From NCBI GenBank assembly GCA_028722305.1, contig JAQYHB010000056.1, positions 30,404-94,403 of the forward strand: a DNA stretch of 64,000 nucleotides, in the 5' to 3' direction. Every line of letters starts with the position of its first letter. The first letter of the stretch is position 1. Origin of the DNA: Spirochaetales bacterium. GTDB taxonomy: Bacteria > Spirochaetota > Spirochaetia > Sphaerochaetales > Sphaerochaetaceae. Positions 16,588 through 27,076 of the stretch are shown here, piece after piece. Below the pieces are notes generated by a model. It made no database searches. It saw only the letters and a list, made by a program, of their open reading frames with translations, and had not been told where the DNA came from. The translations under genes were made by a program, and so were the position numbers.

Positions 16588-17447
16588 GGGGACGGAACCC
16601 CTTCCTCGGGCGATTTCTTGCAGGACAGATACTGGCTGGTGGGTATTTCCAACGTCATGCTGACCGGATGGACACCCTCGACCCCCTCGAACATGGAGCC
16701 GACTCCCATGCTCTCGCCGGCGCTGTCAAAGAGCACGTGGGGCACATCGGCCTTTGCCGCCTTGCCCAGAAGGCTCTCGAACATCAGCCGGAAAAGCCCC
16801 AGTCCCCGCCACGGCGCTGCCACTCCATAATAGACGACATGCCAGGAGCCGGTCCCCTTCCGGTAGACCAGCATTCCCACCAAGGAGTTGTCCGGCGCGA
16901 GCAACGAGACAAACGAGGCGTCCTGGAATGGGGAAAATGGTGCGTAGCCGTCTTTGCCAAGGGCTGCCAGCAACTTTCCGTCGTCAGGCTCGGTATCGGA
17001 AAAGACGACGGAGAAATCCTCCAGCAGCACGTCAGCCATCTCCGGGTTGCCTTCATGCCCTCCTTCCCGTTTGCGCAATTGCCGGTACCAGGCAGTGACC
17101 ACCTTCTCCATCTCATGACGCTTGAAGGAGTGCCAGCGTTGCTTCAGGGCGGGGTCCCGGTCGAGCACATTCTTGAAGGCGCGGAAAACCCCTCGGCCTT
17201 GGGAAAGGGCCTTTTTCAACTCGGCATCGTGGTTACGGGAGGCAAAGCGAACCATTAGGTCAAATCCGTCCGAGCTGCTCCATCGGGGAAGGTCGACCGT
17301 ACTGTCCATGCCGGAGGAATCCTCTCGGAAAGTGACAATTCCCTCGGCGAGGTTCAAGACCGCGATTTCGTTCTGGTTCTCCATCGCATAGATGATTTGC
17401 TCGATCAGTTCACCGGTCAGGGGCGGGATTTGATATGTGGCGTCCAT
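16578..17447 (-). CDS. UPF0158 domain fused to GNAT-like acetyltransferase
   Basis: A 289-residue protein with two parts. Residues about 1-135 match UPF0158 (MVRFASRNHDAELKKAL, GVFRAFKNVLDRDPALKQR), a domain of unknown function. Residues about 140-260 look like a GNAT N-acyltransferase, with the acetyl-CoA loop YYGVAAPWRGLGLFRLMF. Neither substrate nor partner is known. The promoter TTGTCA, 17 bases, TACAAT ends six bases before the ATG at 17447, which favours this start over the ATG at 17486. It shares its upstream region with enolase. Confidence 0.75.
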   Translation of the reverse strand: MDATYQIPPLTGELIEQIIYAMENQNEIAVLNLAEGIVTFREDSSGMDSTVDLPRWSSSDGFDLMVRFASRNHDAELKKALSQGRGVFRAFKNVLDRDPALKQRWHSFKRHEMEKVVTAWYRQLRKREGGHEGNPEMADVLLEDFSVVFSDTEPDDGKLLAALGKDGYAPFSPFQDASFVSLLAPDNSLVGMLVYRKGTGSWHVVYYGVAAPWRGLGLFRLMFESLLGKAAKADVPHVLFDSAGESMGVGSMFEGVEGVHPVSMTLEIPTSQYLSCKKSPEEGVPSPYL

Positions 17448-17453
17448 ACCCCG

Positions 17454-17504
17454 ATTGTAGGTCCATTCCGCAACCTTGACAATCAAGTTGAAAGCAATGA
17501 TTAT
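17454..17504. promoter_or_regulatory. Divergent promoters sharing a -35 box (UPF0158-GNAT / eno)
   Basis: Minus strand: TTGTCA at 17482-17477, 17-base spacer, TACAAT at 17459-17454. Plus strand: TTGACA at 17476-17481, 17-base spacer, GATTAT at 17499-17504. The same six or seven base pairs serve as -35 on both strands, so the promoters should compete. Confidence 0.5.
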
Positions 17505-17524
17505 ACCAGTGGAACGTATTGTAA

Positions 17525-18886
<1,362 letters not shown>

Positions 18887-18906
18887 CCTTCCCGCCTAGG
18901 CGACAA

Positions 18907-18956
18907 GGGGGTGCGAGGAAAGCCGATAGCCGGCTTTTCCAAGCACCCTCTTTTTT
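18907..18956 (+). terminator. Rho-independent terminator after eno
   Basis: Nested stem: GGGTGC at 18908-18913 pairs with GCACCC at 18943-18948, and GGAAAGCCG pairs with CGGCTTTTCC inside it, followed by a T tract at 18950-18956. Confidence 0.9.
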
Positions 18957-18992
18957 ATGCGAGCCAGGGTGAGATACACTCCTCTTGAGTCC

Positions 18993-19670
18993 TTACAGGT
19001 CAAGCAGGGTCTTGTCCCCGTGGATGTTCCTCCAGCTTGCCTTGCAACCGTTGGTCACCTTGTCCACAACTGGCAGGTCAAGCGAGGCGGTCAGAAGGTC
19101 AGGGTTGACGGAGACCGCGTCCGCGCCCGACTCATAGGCGGTCACCACCTGGTCGATTGAATGGAATCCGACAGCCAGGATACGGGCATAGCATTCGTCG
19201 TCGTGATGGATGATCGAGGCGAGCCGCTGGAGCATGTCACTGGCGTTGATGCCGGCCTCCTCCATCCGCTGGTATTCGCATAGCAGGTAGTCCGCACCTG
19301 CCATGGCGGCCAACAACCCCTGAATCGGGGTAAGAATACAGGCGGCGGTGACGTTGACCCCCTCATGGGAAAGTTCCTTGATCGCCTTCATCCCTTCCCT
19401 GGTGGCAGGAATCCGGATATAGGTATCACGTCCCAGCTTGTCACGGATCTTGTCGGTCTCGGCGATGATGCCGGAATAGGTGGTCGAGACTACCTGCACA
19501 TGGATGGAACGGGAGCCGATGATGCCACGGAGCTTCTGCAGATGGGAAAAGAAATCCACCGGCCCTTCCTTCTCCATGACAGAGGCGCAGGTGGTGACTC
19601 CTGTGATTGGGAAGAGGTCGATGGCATTTTCCACCGATTCGATATGGGCGCTGTTCAACAGTAATTCCAT
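18993..19670 (-). CDS. Transaldolase/F6P-aldolase-like protein lacking catalytic Lys
   Basis: A 225-residue TIM-barrel protein of the small transaldolase/fructose-6-phosphate aldolase (FSA/TalC) group. The N-terminus MELLLNSAHIE, ITGVTTCASVM and GLLAAMAGADYLL align well with that family. The active-site residues do not: Asp6 is Asn6, Asn28 is Cys28, and the Schiff-base lysine (FSA Lys85) is Arg86 in YIRIPATREG. Normal aldolase chemistry is therefore unlikely. The start at 19670 has GAGGA eight bases upstream. It lies downstream of an aldo/keto reductase on the same strand, 60 bases away, with a possible TAATAT box between. Confidence 0.78.
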   Translation of the reverse strand: MELLLNSAHIESVENAIDLFPITGVTTCASVMEKEGPVDFFSHLQKLRGIIGSRSIHVQVVSTTYSGIIAETDKIRDKLGRDTYIRIPATREGMKAIKELSHEGVNVTAACILTPIQGLLAAMAGADYLLCEYQRMEEAGINASDMLQRLASIIHHDDECYARILAVGFHSIDQVVTAYESGADAVSVNPDLLTASLDLPVVDKVTNGCKASWRNIHGDKTLLDL

Positions 19671-19730
19671 GGCAGGTTCCTCTATATTAGTACCGCACAG
19701 TATAGCACAGAGAAACCTCCTGTGGACGTA

Positions 19731-20834
19731 TTATCGCTGGTCCGAGAAGACAGCCCTTACTTCGTCAAACAGCTCGGGAATGGCGAGATGCTGGGGGCAG
19801 GCTTTGGCGCATTTGTGGCAACGGATGCACTCGCTGGGCTTGTGGGCCTGCATGTCGTAACTCTGCTGGAAGCGGGCGTGCATGGCGGGGAAGAGCGCCT
19901 GCTGGTTGTACAGTTCGAAGAACTTGGGGATTTCGATACCGCGGGGACAGCCTGCGATGCAATACCGGCAGGCGGTACAGCCAATCTTCACTGTCTTCCT
20001 CAGGTATTCGCGCACTCGCGCTATGCGCTTCATCTCCTCCGTTTCCAGAGGCTCGAGATGGTTGAAGGTCCCGACATTCTCCTTGACCTGCCCGACCGAG
20101 TGCATGCCGCTGAGAATCATCTCCACACCCTTCAGTTGGGCAACAAAGCGCAGGCCCCACCTGGCATCCTCTCCCCCACCCAGCATCGCATGGGCCTCTG
20201 GAGGCAGGTTGGCCAACAGGCCGCCTTTCAACGGCTCCATCACCCACACCTTCCGGCCGTGGCGGCGGATTGTCTCGTAGCAAAGACGGGATTGCACCTT
20301 CGGATCATCCCAGTCCAGGTAGTTCAGCTGGATCTGGACGAACTCCAGCTCGGGATGCTCGGAAAGGATTTTGTCCAACACGGCAGCCGAGTCATGAAAG
20401 CTCATGCCCAGATGGTGGATCAACCCTTTTTCTTTCAGGCCCTTGACGAATTCAAAGCCTCCGAGGCGGTTGGTATCCTCGTATCTCTGTCCATTCATCG
20501 CATGCAGTAGGTAGTAGTCGAAAAAGCCTGCCTGGGTACGAGAGAGTTGCTCTTCCCAAATCCTCTGGTAGTCCTCGCTCTTCTGTACGAAACGGAGCGG
20601 CATTTTGTCCGCCAGCAAGAAGGAGGAGCGGTCGTGGTGTGCCACCAGCACCTTGCCTACGGCCGACTCGCTGGTCTGCTCGTGGTATGGATAGGCTGTG
20701 TCGAAATAACGATATCCCTGTTCGAGAAAATAATCGGCCATCTGCATGAACTGGTCCAAATCAATCTGGTTGTTCTTGCCATCGATGACCGGCAACCGCA
20801 TGCAGCCGAATCCCAGTCGTTTCCACTCGCTCAT
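19731..20834 (-). CDS. Aldo/keto reductase with C-terminal 2x[4Fe-4S] domain
   Basis: A 367-residue protein. Residues 1-280 form an aldo/keto reductase barrel with the usual tetrad candidates: Asp and Tyr in RYFDTAYPY, Lys in LADKMPL, and His in LLHAMN. Residues about 285-360 carry ferredoxin-type clusters CTACRYCIAGCP and CIRCHKCAKACP. This fusion is common in anaerobes, and the clusters may pass electrons to or from the nicotinamide site. The substrate is unknown. Its start overlaps the upstream gene by four bases (a TGA/ATG overlap), so they form an operon. Confidence 0.9.
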   Translation of the reverse strand: MSEWKRLGFGCMRLPVIDGKNNQIDLDQFMQMADYFLEQGYRYFDTAYPYHEQTSESAVGKVLVAHHDRSSFLLADKMPLRFVQKSEDYQRIWEEQLSRTQAGFFDYYLLHAMNGQRYEDTNRLGGFEFVKGLKEKGLIHHLGMSFHDSAAVLDKILSEHPELEFVQIQLNYLDWDDPKVQSRLCYETIRRHGRKVWVMEPLKGGLLANLPPEAHAMLGGGEDARWGLRFVAQLKGVEMILSGMHSVGQVKENVGTFNHLEPLETEEMKRIARVREYLRKTVKIGCTACRYCIAGCPRGIEIPKFFELYNQQALFPAMHARFQQSYDMQAHKPSECIRCHKCAKACPQHLAIPELFDEVRAVFSDQR

Positions 20835-21520
20835 CTCACACTCCTTCGCACCAGCGCCATAATCTGGTGCATCACTTCATCTTCTCCTGCCTTGGCAATC
20901 GTCGTCGCACAGGGTTCGACGACATCCCCGACATGGACCAAAAGACTCCCCAACACCCTTGCCATTTCCCTCATGTCCTCGCTGAAAGGGTGGTCATCGT
21001 AACTGACCACCACATCCGCACCTCCGGTATCCAAGGCAAGCCGCTCCACAAGTCCGTCCGCCGGATACGCGGCGGAAAGGGAGATGCAGGCCTCCCAATT
21101 GAAATGGTCGGAGGCCACCTTGGCCCCATTCCGGCAAAGGGCGGTAAAGGCGCCTGCCTCGTAGACAAGCCGCTCCAACCTTTCCGGGGCATCCACCAGG
21201 AGGACTATACGGTCCCGCAGCAAGTCCTCGGGCCGGCCAGAGGGAACAAGGTCGTACAGGGAACTGACACCGAAACCACAGCAGGCCTCATCATAGTCGG
21301 TTCCCAACCCGAATGGAACTCCTCCCAACAGAACCGAGGCCGGATACAGCTGGCGCGCTTTCCCGTATTGGTCAAGCTGCTCCTTCCAGTGGGGAATCGA
21401 GGAAACCTCAAGCGGAAGGTCGTCAAAGGCGAACTCAGGCATCTCCACCGAACCGGCGTGGACGAACAGATGCTGGCAGATAGCCCTGACAAGAAGGGCG
21501 CTATAGGCATTAGGTCGCAT
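20831..21520 (-). CDS. Conserved-looking protein of unknown function
   Basis: A 229-residue soluble protein that I do not recognise. It contains CCGFGVSSLYDLVPSG near 95, IVLLVDAPERLERLVYEAG near 120 and DTGGADVVVSYDDHPF near 175. No signal peptide or membrane span. The start at 21520 is chosen because GAGACA, 18 bases, TATGCT ends six bases upstream. A longer open frame to 21637 overlaps the divergent CPBP gene. It is translationally coupled to the aldo/keto reductase. A cobalamin-independent-methyltransferase-like or activation role is possible but unsupported. Confidence 0.65.
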   Translation of the reverse strand: MRPNAYSALLVRAICQHLFVHAGSVEMPEFAFDDLPLEVSSIPHWKEQLDQYGKARQLYPASVLLGGVPFGLGTDYDEACCGFGVSSLYDLVPSGRPEDLLRDRIVLLVDAPERLERLVYEAGAFTALCRNGAKVASDHFNWEACISLSAAYPADGLVERLALDTGGADVVVSYDDHPFSEDMREMARVLGSLLVHVGDVVEPCATTIAKAGEDEVMHQIMALVRRSVR

Positions 21521-21526
21521 GCATCC

Positions 21527-21587
21527 AGCATACCACCAAAGCGTACCCCCTGTCTCGCTTGCACGCTTCTCCTCTTTGACCCATACT
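21527..21587. promoter_or_regulatory. Divergent promoters, unknown gene and CPBP protease
   Basis: Minus strand: GAGACA at 21556-21551, 18-base spacer, TATGCT at 21532-21527. Plus strand: TTGCAC at 21559-21564, 17-base spacer, CATACT at 21582-21587. Each ends six bases before its start codon. Confidence 0.45.
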
Positions 21588-21593
21588 GGGTCC

Positions 21594-22436
21594 ATGGGAA
21601 TACTCCATCTAAAGGCGGTTCTGGCAAGCTTCCTCACCTATTTGGTCTGGATCCTGCTTACCCCTTTCTGCCTTCACCTGTTCCGCATCCTCCCGCTTCC
21701 CGAGCCAATGGCGACCTATCTAGGCACAATCGGCAGCTCGATCGCCATGGCAACCGGGGTGTTGCTCAGCGCGCGGATCCTGATGCGCAAGCCGTTGCTT
21801 GCCTGCATCAGCGACCAGCCCCATTTTTCCCGTTTTCTGGTTCCCTTTCTCTGCGGTATCGGCTGTTTCACCCTGTTTACCCTGCTGCGTATCGCCCTCG
21901 CCCCAAACCACTTCACCTGGCAGGCGCCCCAGGCGAGAACCTATGTCGCCATGCTCCTTCTCGTGCTGGTGATGAACACAATCCAGTGCGCAAGCGAGGA
22001 ATTCATGATGCGGATATTCCCCAGCCATGCCCTGCCGGACCGGCTGGGCAGCAGTCTGCTTTGCACCCTGCTGTTCCTTCTCCCCCACTTGGGAAATGCC
22101 GAGCTGAAGGAAGGCAATGCCGTGCTTGTCCTTTTCTCCTACGTCATTTTTGGATTCTGGGGAACATGGGAAAGTCTTGCCGAAGGAGGATTCGGATACT
22201 CGCTTGGCATCCATATGGCCAACAACCTAGTCGTTTCCCTCCTCGTCGGATACAAGTCCACGGCCCTGCGAACCTACCCGCTCTTCATGACCTCGGAGCG
22301 AAGCGGCAACCTGGGTGAGCTTTTGACCCTCGTCGCTACCCTTTCCATCACCTCGTTGTTCAGCCGCCGCTTTTTGACCTATACTCGGAACCATCATGGC
22401 AAACAATTACAAGCAAACGACAAAGCGCAGTGCTAG
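21594..22436 (+). CDS. CPBP-family intramembrane metalloprotease
   Basis: A 280-residue membrane protein with about seven hydrophobic spans and the three CPBP/Abi motifs: SEEFMMR (the EExxxR glutamates), PHLGN, and HMANN near 215. This family of glutamate-type intramembrane proteases includes CAAX prenyl proteases and bacteriocin-immunity proteins. The specific target here is unknown. The ATG at 21594 follows a promoter by six bases and has no ribosome site. The 3' end overlaps the nuclease gene by 41 bases. Confidence 0.82.
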   Translation: MGILHLKAVLASFLTYLVWILLTPFCLHLFRILPLPEPMATYLGTIGSSIAMATGVLLSARILMRKPLLACISDQPHFSRFLVPFLCGIGCFTLFTLLRIALAPNHFTWQAPQARTYVAMLLLVLVMNTIQCASEEFMMRIFPSHALPDRLGSSLLCTLLFLLPHLGNAELKEGNAVLVLFSYVIFGFWGTWESLAEGGFGYSLGIHMANNLVVSLLVGYKSTALRTYPLFMTSERSGNLGELLTLVATLSITSLFSRRFLTYTRNHHGKQLQANDKAQC

Positions 22437-23409
22437 CAAGAAGTCCGGCGCACGACACTCAAGAGCAGGCAAGAAGATTCTCTTCTTCCTGTTCGTGCTG
22501 TTGGTGCTCTTCATCCTCCTCATCATCTTCGCTCCAGAGCCGGAACCTGTGGCAACCACCACAGATACGGTGGAATGGATCCAAGGGTTGGAGCTTCCCG
22601 CTCCAGTTCCAGGAGAGCAAATCATCACCCACACTGGTTACACCCTTTCCTACAACGAGGAGTACGAGCAGCCTTCCTATGTCGCATACCTGCTGACCAG
22701 AGACAAGATCTATGGGGCTTTGGACCGGGCTGACAACTTCCACGCCGATCCCGCGGTCACCACCGGCAGCGCCACCCCGGACGACTACCGTTCCAGCGGT
22801 TACGACCGCGGCCACCTTTGCCCTGCCGCCGACCAGAAATGGTCCGCTCAGGCCATGGACGACTCCTTTTACATGAGCAACATGTCTCCTCAGGCACCCG
22901 CGTTCAACCGTGGCATCTGGGGTAGTCTGGAGGCGACGGTGCGAACCTTCGCCAACGACTACGGGGCTGTCTATGTGGTGACCGGACCCGTACTCACCGA
23001 CGGCCCCTACCAAACCATCGGAGCCAACAAAGTAGCAGTCCCCAAAGAATACTATAAGGCGATTCTCGCCTATAACGGCAAAGAAGACGCCAAGGCAATC
23101 GGCTTCCTCCTTCCCAACGAGGGCTCCCAAAAGAAGGTACAGGACTATGCCTGCTCAATCGACGAACTCGAGCTGAAGACAGGGCTGGACTTCTTTCCCA
23201 AGCTGGATGACAACATAGAGATGAAAGTCGAGGATTCCTACAGCCTGAAGGACTGGGACTGGAGGGAGTTCAGCGCGAAAGACGGGCCGAAAACCTTGGT
23301 CACCGAGACCAAGGTGGACGACACGAAGAGCGAAAGCATCAAACAGGTAATCCTGGTTGTGGCCAGCGAGCTACGCAAACAGCTGGTCACGTGGCTCAAC
23401 ACACTCTGA
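22396..23409 (+). CDS. Membrane-anchored DNA/RNA non-specific endonuclease
   Basis: A 337-residue NucA/NucB-type (PF01223) nuclease. A Lys-rich N-terminus and one membrane span (about 28-46) suggest an anchored or exported enzyme. The catalytic DRGH motif sits in SSGYDRGHLCPAADQ near residue 137, with the metal-site Asn in FNRGIWGSLE near 174. Likely role: degradation of extracytoplasmic nucleic acid, for nutrition or defence. It overlaps the CPBP gene by 41 bases, but may have its own start signal: TTGTTC at 22356, 18 bases, TATACT at 22380-22385, ten bases before ATG. Confidence 0.88.
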   Translation: MANNYKQTTKRSASKKSGARHSRAGKKILFFLFVLLVLFILLIIFAPEPEPVATTTDTVEWIQGLELPAPVPGEQIITHTGYTLSYNEEYEQPSYVAYLLTRDKIYGALDRADNFHADPAVTTGSATPDDYRSSGYDRGHLCPAADQKWSAQAMDDSFYMSNMSPQAPAFNRGIWGSLEATVRTFANDYGAVYVVTGPVLTDGPYQTIGANKVAVPKEYYKAILAYNGKEDAKAIGFLLPNEGSQKKVQDYACSIDELELKTGLDFFPKLDDNIEMKVEDSYSLKDWDWREFSAKDGPKTLVTETKVDDTKSESIKQVILVVASELRKQLVTWLNTL

Positions 23410-23434
23410 AACCATCCCGTAAATGCAATACAAA

Positions 23435-23466
23435 GAACGCTGCCTTGGGATGCAAGGGCAGCGTTC
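23435..23466 (-). terminator. Terminator between convergent nuclease and ATPase genes
   Basis: A ten-base stem, GAACGCTGCC pairing with GGCAGCGTTC, with a 12-base loop. On the minus strand it is followed by TTTGTATTGCATTT, so it most likely ends the ATPase transcript. It may work weakly in both directions. Confidence 0.7.
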
Positions 23467-23487
23467 ATCATGCATATCAATTACGCG

Positions 23488-24195
23488 TTAGCGGGAAATC
23501 AGCATCGTCCGAGGATCAAGGTCGACACCAACCGGCTTCTGCAGGTCCTTGCCATGGGCATGGACGCAGGTCATCACGACCTTGTCGGTCGCATCGTCGT
23601 ACTTGAGCCCAATCAGGACATCCACCACAGAGCGGTACGGATCGATGGTGTTGGGAACACCGTATTTGTCGATTGTCGCGTCGGAGCGGACCGGCGAGAC
23701 GCTGAACCAGACCTCAAGCTGCAGGTCCTCGGCAAACTTCTTGATTGCCTGCACATCCTCTTGGCTCGCCAAAGTCAGCTTGTAACCGTCGAAAAGCACC
23801 GCGTCAGCCTTCAGGATACCTTCCTTGATCTGGGTTTCCAAGTTGGACAGCACTTTCTTGATGGAGACATCCTCCTGGCTGAAATTCATGACAAAGCGAT
23901 GCCGGACAATCTGCTCGTAGATACTGTTCGCGTCATCAAGGCTCAACCCCTTCGAGATGCTGTTGAAGACCTCTTTGTACCAAGCAATCACATGCTCGAC
24001 GTTTCCATTGAACGAGACATGAATGACATGCTCTCCATGAAGCAATTTGTCGGTAGCCAGCTGCACCAGGCATGCAGTCTTTCCAACGCCCCTGCGGGAG
24101 ACCAATACACCGAGGTTGCCCTTTCCGAGCCCGCCGCCGATCGCCTTGTCAAAGACTCTCATCGGAGAAAGAGAATTCAATTCATTGATTTCCAT
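23488..24195 (-). CDS. RecA/KaiC-fold P-loop ATPase, unknown role
   Basis: A 235-residue single-domain ATPase with Walker A SRRGVGKTA near residue 33 and a Walker B-like strand ADAVLFDGY near 130. The overall pattern resembles KaiC/RadA-type RecA-fold proteins rather than AAA+. No DNA-binding extension is visible. I know of no function. It has a good ribosome site (GGAGG nine bases before ATG). A terminator lies downstream and fusA ends upstream, so it looks monocistronic. Confidence 0.7.
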   Translation of the reverse strand: MEINELNSLSPMRVFDKAIGGGLGKGNLGVLVSRRGVGKTACLVQLATDKLLHGEHVIHVSFNGNVEHVIAWYKEVFNSISKGLSLDDANSIYEQIVRHRFVMNFSQEDVSIKKVLSNLETQIKEGILKADAVLFDGYKLTLASQEDVQAIKKFAEDLQLEVWFSVSPVRSDATIDKYGVPNTIDPYRSVVDVLIGLKYDDATDKVVMTCVHAHGKDLQKPVGVDLDPRTMLISR

Positions 24196-24275
24196 ACGCG
24201 CTTACCTCCAGCATCGTTGTTTTCACCAATATACCATACAAATCTCCCTAAGGCTATTTTTTCCATGAAGGATTG

Positions 24276-24310
24276 TAAAAACAAAGACTACCGGGGCAAA
24301 CCCGGTAGTC
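24276..24310 (-). terminator. Rho-independent terminator after fusA
   Basis: A ten-base perfect stem, GACTACCGGG with CCCGGTAGTC, around a five-base loop, followed on the minus strand by CTTTGTTTTT. Confidence 0.9.
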
Positions 24311-24333
24311 CTTGGTCGCACGCAGGAAAAGGC

Positions 24334-26442
24334 TTATTTCCTTTCCTTTGCCTTCTCCTCGAGGTACTTCTTCTTCAGCTCATCACTGACGCTCTGAGGC
24401 ACGCGACCGTACTTGGAGAGCTCCATGGTGAACTCGCCCTTGCCCTGTGTCAGGGATCTCAGGACGGTGGAGAAGCCGAACATCTCGGCGAGAGGCACCT
24501 CGGCGTCAACGGTGCACTGGTTGTGATCCTCAGTGGAGCTGATGATCACGCCACGGCGCTGGTTGATTGAGGCGAACATGTTACCCTGGAATTCGCTTGG
24601 AGCGGTCATCTCGACCTTCATGATCGGTTCCATGATGCAGGGGGCAGCCTTCGCGAAACCTTCGCGGAAAGCGCCGATAGCGGCAGTCTGGAACGCGATA
24701 TCGGAGGAGTCGACCGGGTGCCAAGCACCATCATTGACGACACAGCGGATACCCAGTACCGGGAAGCCGATCTGCGGACCCTTCTTCATGGCAGCCTGGA
24801 AACCCTTGTCGCAGGAGGGGATGTATTCGGTAGGAATCGCACCGCCCTTGACCTCGTCGACGAACTCGTAGTCCTTGCGCTCCTCATCCGGACCCGGTTC
24901 GGGAATCGGTTCCATGTAACCGGCGACACGAGCGTACTGACCGCTGCCACCCGTCTGCTTCTTGTGGGTGTAGTTGAATTCCGCCCTCTTGGTGATTGTC
25001 TCACGATAGGCGACCTGCGGCTGACCAGTGGTCACGACGGCATTGTACTCGCGCTTCATACGCTCGATGTAGACGTCGAGGTGAAGCTCGCCCATGCCGG
25101 CGATGATGGTCTGGCCACTTTCCTGGTCCACATAGCTGTGGAAGGTCGGGTCCTCCTTCAGGAAGCGGTTCAGGGCCTTGCCCATGTTGTCGGCAGACTT
25201 CTTATCAACCGGCTCGATGGCCAGCTCAATAACCGGGTCAGGGACGTACATACTGGTCATGGTGTAGTTCAGCGACGGATCGCAGAAGGTATCACCGCTG
25301 GCGCAGTCGATGCCGAACAGGGCGGCGATCTCGCCACAACCGGCTTCGGAGATATCCTCCATGTGGTCGGCGTGCATCTTGATCAGACGTCCGATTCTGA
25401 ACTTCTTCTTGGAACGGGTGTTGTACAGCTCGTCGCCCTTCTTGATGGAACCCTGATAGACACGGATGTAGGTCAGCTGGCCGTACTGTCCATCGTCCAG
25501 CTTGAACGCCAGGACGACAGCCGGCAGGTCCTCGCGGGATTCCAGCACGACTTCCTTCTCGTTCTGGTCGATATCCAGAGCCTTGTTGACAACCTCGGTC
25601 GGGTTGGGCAGGTAGTCGACAACAGCGTCGAGCAACGGCTCGATACCCTTGTTCTTATAGGCGGAACCCATGAAGACCGGGCAGAGCTTCAGAGCGATGG
25701 TGGCCTTGCGGACAGCCTTCTTGATGATCTCGGGGGTGACTTTCTCCTCGAGCATGGCCTCCATCAGGTCATCGTCGCACAGGGAAACGCCATCAAGCAT
25801 CTCCTCGCGCTTGGCCTGTGCCTCGTCCATCAGCTCGGCAGGAATCTCGGCGACTCTCTTGTGGATGCCGTCTTCGCCGGCATCGAAGTAATATGCCTTC
25901 ATCTCGATCAAGTCGACGACACCCTGGAGCTTGTCCTCAAGTCCGATGGGAATCTGCATCAGGACAGCGTTCAGACCGAGCTTCTCGATCAGGTGCTGCT
26001 TGACACGATAGGGGTTCGCGCCGGCGCGGTCGCACTTGTTGACAAATGCGAGACGGGGTACGTGATACCGCTTCATCTGGCGGTCGACCGTGATCGACTG
26101 AGACTGGACGCCGGCAACCGAATCAAGAACCAGAATGGCGCCATCAAGAACACGGAGCGCTCTCTCGACCTCGATGGTGAAGTCAACGTGTCCCGGGGTG
26201 TCGATAATGTTGATCTCATCGCCGGCCCAGCGGATGTTCGTCGCAGCACTCTGAATGGTGATGCCCCTCTCCCTCTCCAAATCCATGGAGTCCATCGTGG
26301 CACCAACGCCGTCTTTGCCGTGGACGTCATGAATGGCATGAATCTTGTTGCTGTAGTAGAGGAGACGTTCGGTCAACGTGGTCTTTCCCGAGTCAATGTG
26401 CGCGGAAATACCAATGTTCCTCATGTGATCAAGGTCAACCAT
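24334..26442 (-). CDS. fusA: Elongation factor G (spirochaetal/mitochondrial EFG1 type)
   Basis: A 702-residue translocase GTPase. Seen: G1 AHIDSGKTT, switch [11 protein letters not shown]4 NKCD, and domains II-V up to the C-terminal [13 protein letters not shown]. The segment [16 protein letters not shown] next to [12 protein letters not shown] is the form found in mitochondrial EFG1 and in spdEFG1 of spirochaetes and planctomycetes, the branch thought to do translocation. A second EF-G for recycling would be expected elsewhere. The start at 26442 has AAGGAA upstream; TTGCAT, 18 bases, TATTAT at 26562-26591 gives a leader of about 110 bases. Confidence 0.95.
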   Translation of the reverse strand: MVDLDHMRNIGISAHIDSGKTTLTERLLYYSNKIHAIHDVHGKDGVGATMDSMDLERERGITIQSAATNIRWAGDEINIIDTPGHVDFTIEVERALRVLDGAILVLDSVAGVQSQSITVDRQMKRYHVPRLAFVNKCDRAGANPYRVKQHLIEKLGLNAVLMQIPIGLEDKLQGVVDLIEMKAYYFDAGEDGIHKRVAEIPAELMDEAQAKREEMLDGVSLCDDDLMEAMLEEKVTPEIIKKAVRKATIALKLCPVFMGSAYKNKGIEPLLDAVVDYLPNPTEVVNKALDIDQNEKEVVLESREDLPAVVLAFKLDDGQYGQLTYIRVYQGSIKKGDELYNTRSKKKFRIGRLIKMHADHMEDISEAGCGEIAALFGIDCASGDTFCDPSLNYTMTSMYVPDPVIELAIEPVDKKSADNMGKALNRFLKEDPTFHSYVDQESGQTIIAGMGELHLDVYIERMKREYNAVVTTGQPQVAYRETITKRAEFNYTHKKQTGGSGQYARVAGYMEPIPEPGPDEERKDYEFVDEVKGGAIPTEYIPSCDKGFQAAMKKGPQIGFPVLGIRCVVNDGAWHPVDSSDIAFQTAAIGAFREGFAKAAPCIMEPIMKVEMTAPSEFQGNMFASINQRRGVIISSTEDHNQCTVDAEVPLAEMFGFSTVLRSLTQGKGEFTMELSKYGRVPQSVSDELKKKYLEEKAKERK

Positions 26443-26561
26443 AGTGTAAATTCCTTCTTCTTTACTAGGATTGTAGATGCTGTTTTGTTGTTGCCCGAGT
26501 CCAAAGTCCAATAAGCCATGCACGCAAAACGAATTGGCTCCTTTCCGGGCATACCGCATGG

Positions 26562-26641
26562 ATAATAAATCATTTGCGCGCATTTATGCAAGACTGAATA
26601 TTCGATATTGTCTTGCCCCTCCCATCTTTACAAGATAGAAT
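26562..26641. promoter_or_regulatory. Divergent promoters of fusA and the HIT gene
   Basis: Minus strand: TTGCAT at 26591-26586, 18-base spacer, TATTAT at 26567-26562. Plus strand: TTGCCC at 26613-26618, 17-base spacer, TAGAAT at 26636-26641. Both give transcripts with real leaders, unlike many other genes in the window. Confidence 0.5.
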
Positions 26642-26666
26642 GGACTCCATCAAGAGGTACGCACCT

Positions 26667-27071
26667 ATGGGAAAAACCGTGTTTGAACGCATCATTGATG
26701 GGGAAATCCCTTCTGTCAAAATCCACGAGGACGACCTTTGCATCGTCATCCTCGATATTGCCCCTGTCGAGAAGGGACACGCTTTGGTCATCGCCAGGAA
26801 ACCCTACCCGACCTTCACTGACTGTCCGGAAAGCACGCTGTCGCATATGATGGAAATCGCCAAGCAAGTCGACCGGAAGCTGCGCGATGTGCTGCGCTGC
26901 GACGGCACCAACATTTTGATCAACAACGGCAAGGCGAGCGGACAAGAAGTGCCCCACCTGCACATCCATGTCATTCCCCGCTTTACCGGTGACGGACAGC
27001 AGTTCGGATTCACCAAACAACAGTACGCCGAAGGCGAGCAAGCCAGTCTCGGCAGCAAGCTGGAGTTCTGA
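26667..27071 (+). CDS. HIT-family nucleotide hydrolase
   Basis: A 134-residue histidine triad protein of the HINT/PKCI type, which hydrolyses nucleoside phosphoramidates or aminoacyl-AMP. The triad is visible as HLHIHVIPR near residue 100. The N-terminus KTVFERIIDGEIPSVKI is typical. The start at 26667 has GAGG nine bases upstream. It heads a short run with the Cys-rich protein five bases downstream. Confidence 0.93.
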   Translation: MGKTVFERIIDGEIPSVKIHEDDLCIVILDIAPVEKGHALVIARKPYPTFTDCPESTLSHMMEIAKQVDRKLRDVLRCDGTNILINNGKASGQEVPHLHIHVIPRFTGDGQQFGFTKQQYAEGEQASLGSKLEF

Positions 27072-27076
27072 CCGCC

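Noticed and set aside
24718..26514. 598-residue open frame antisense to EF-G
   Set aside because: It overlaps a complete EF-G and is an artefact of strong codon bias.
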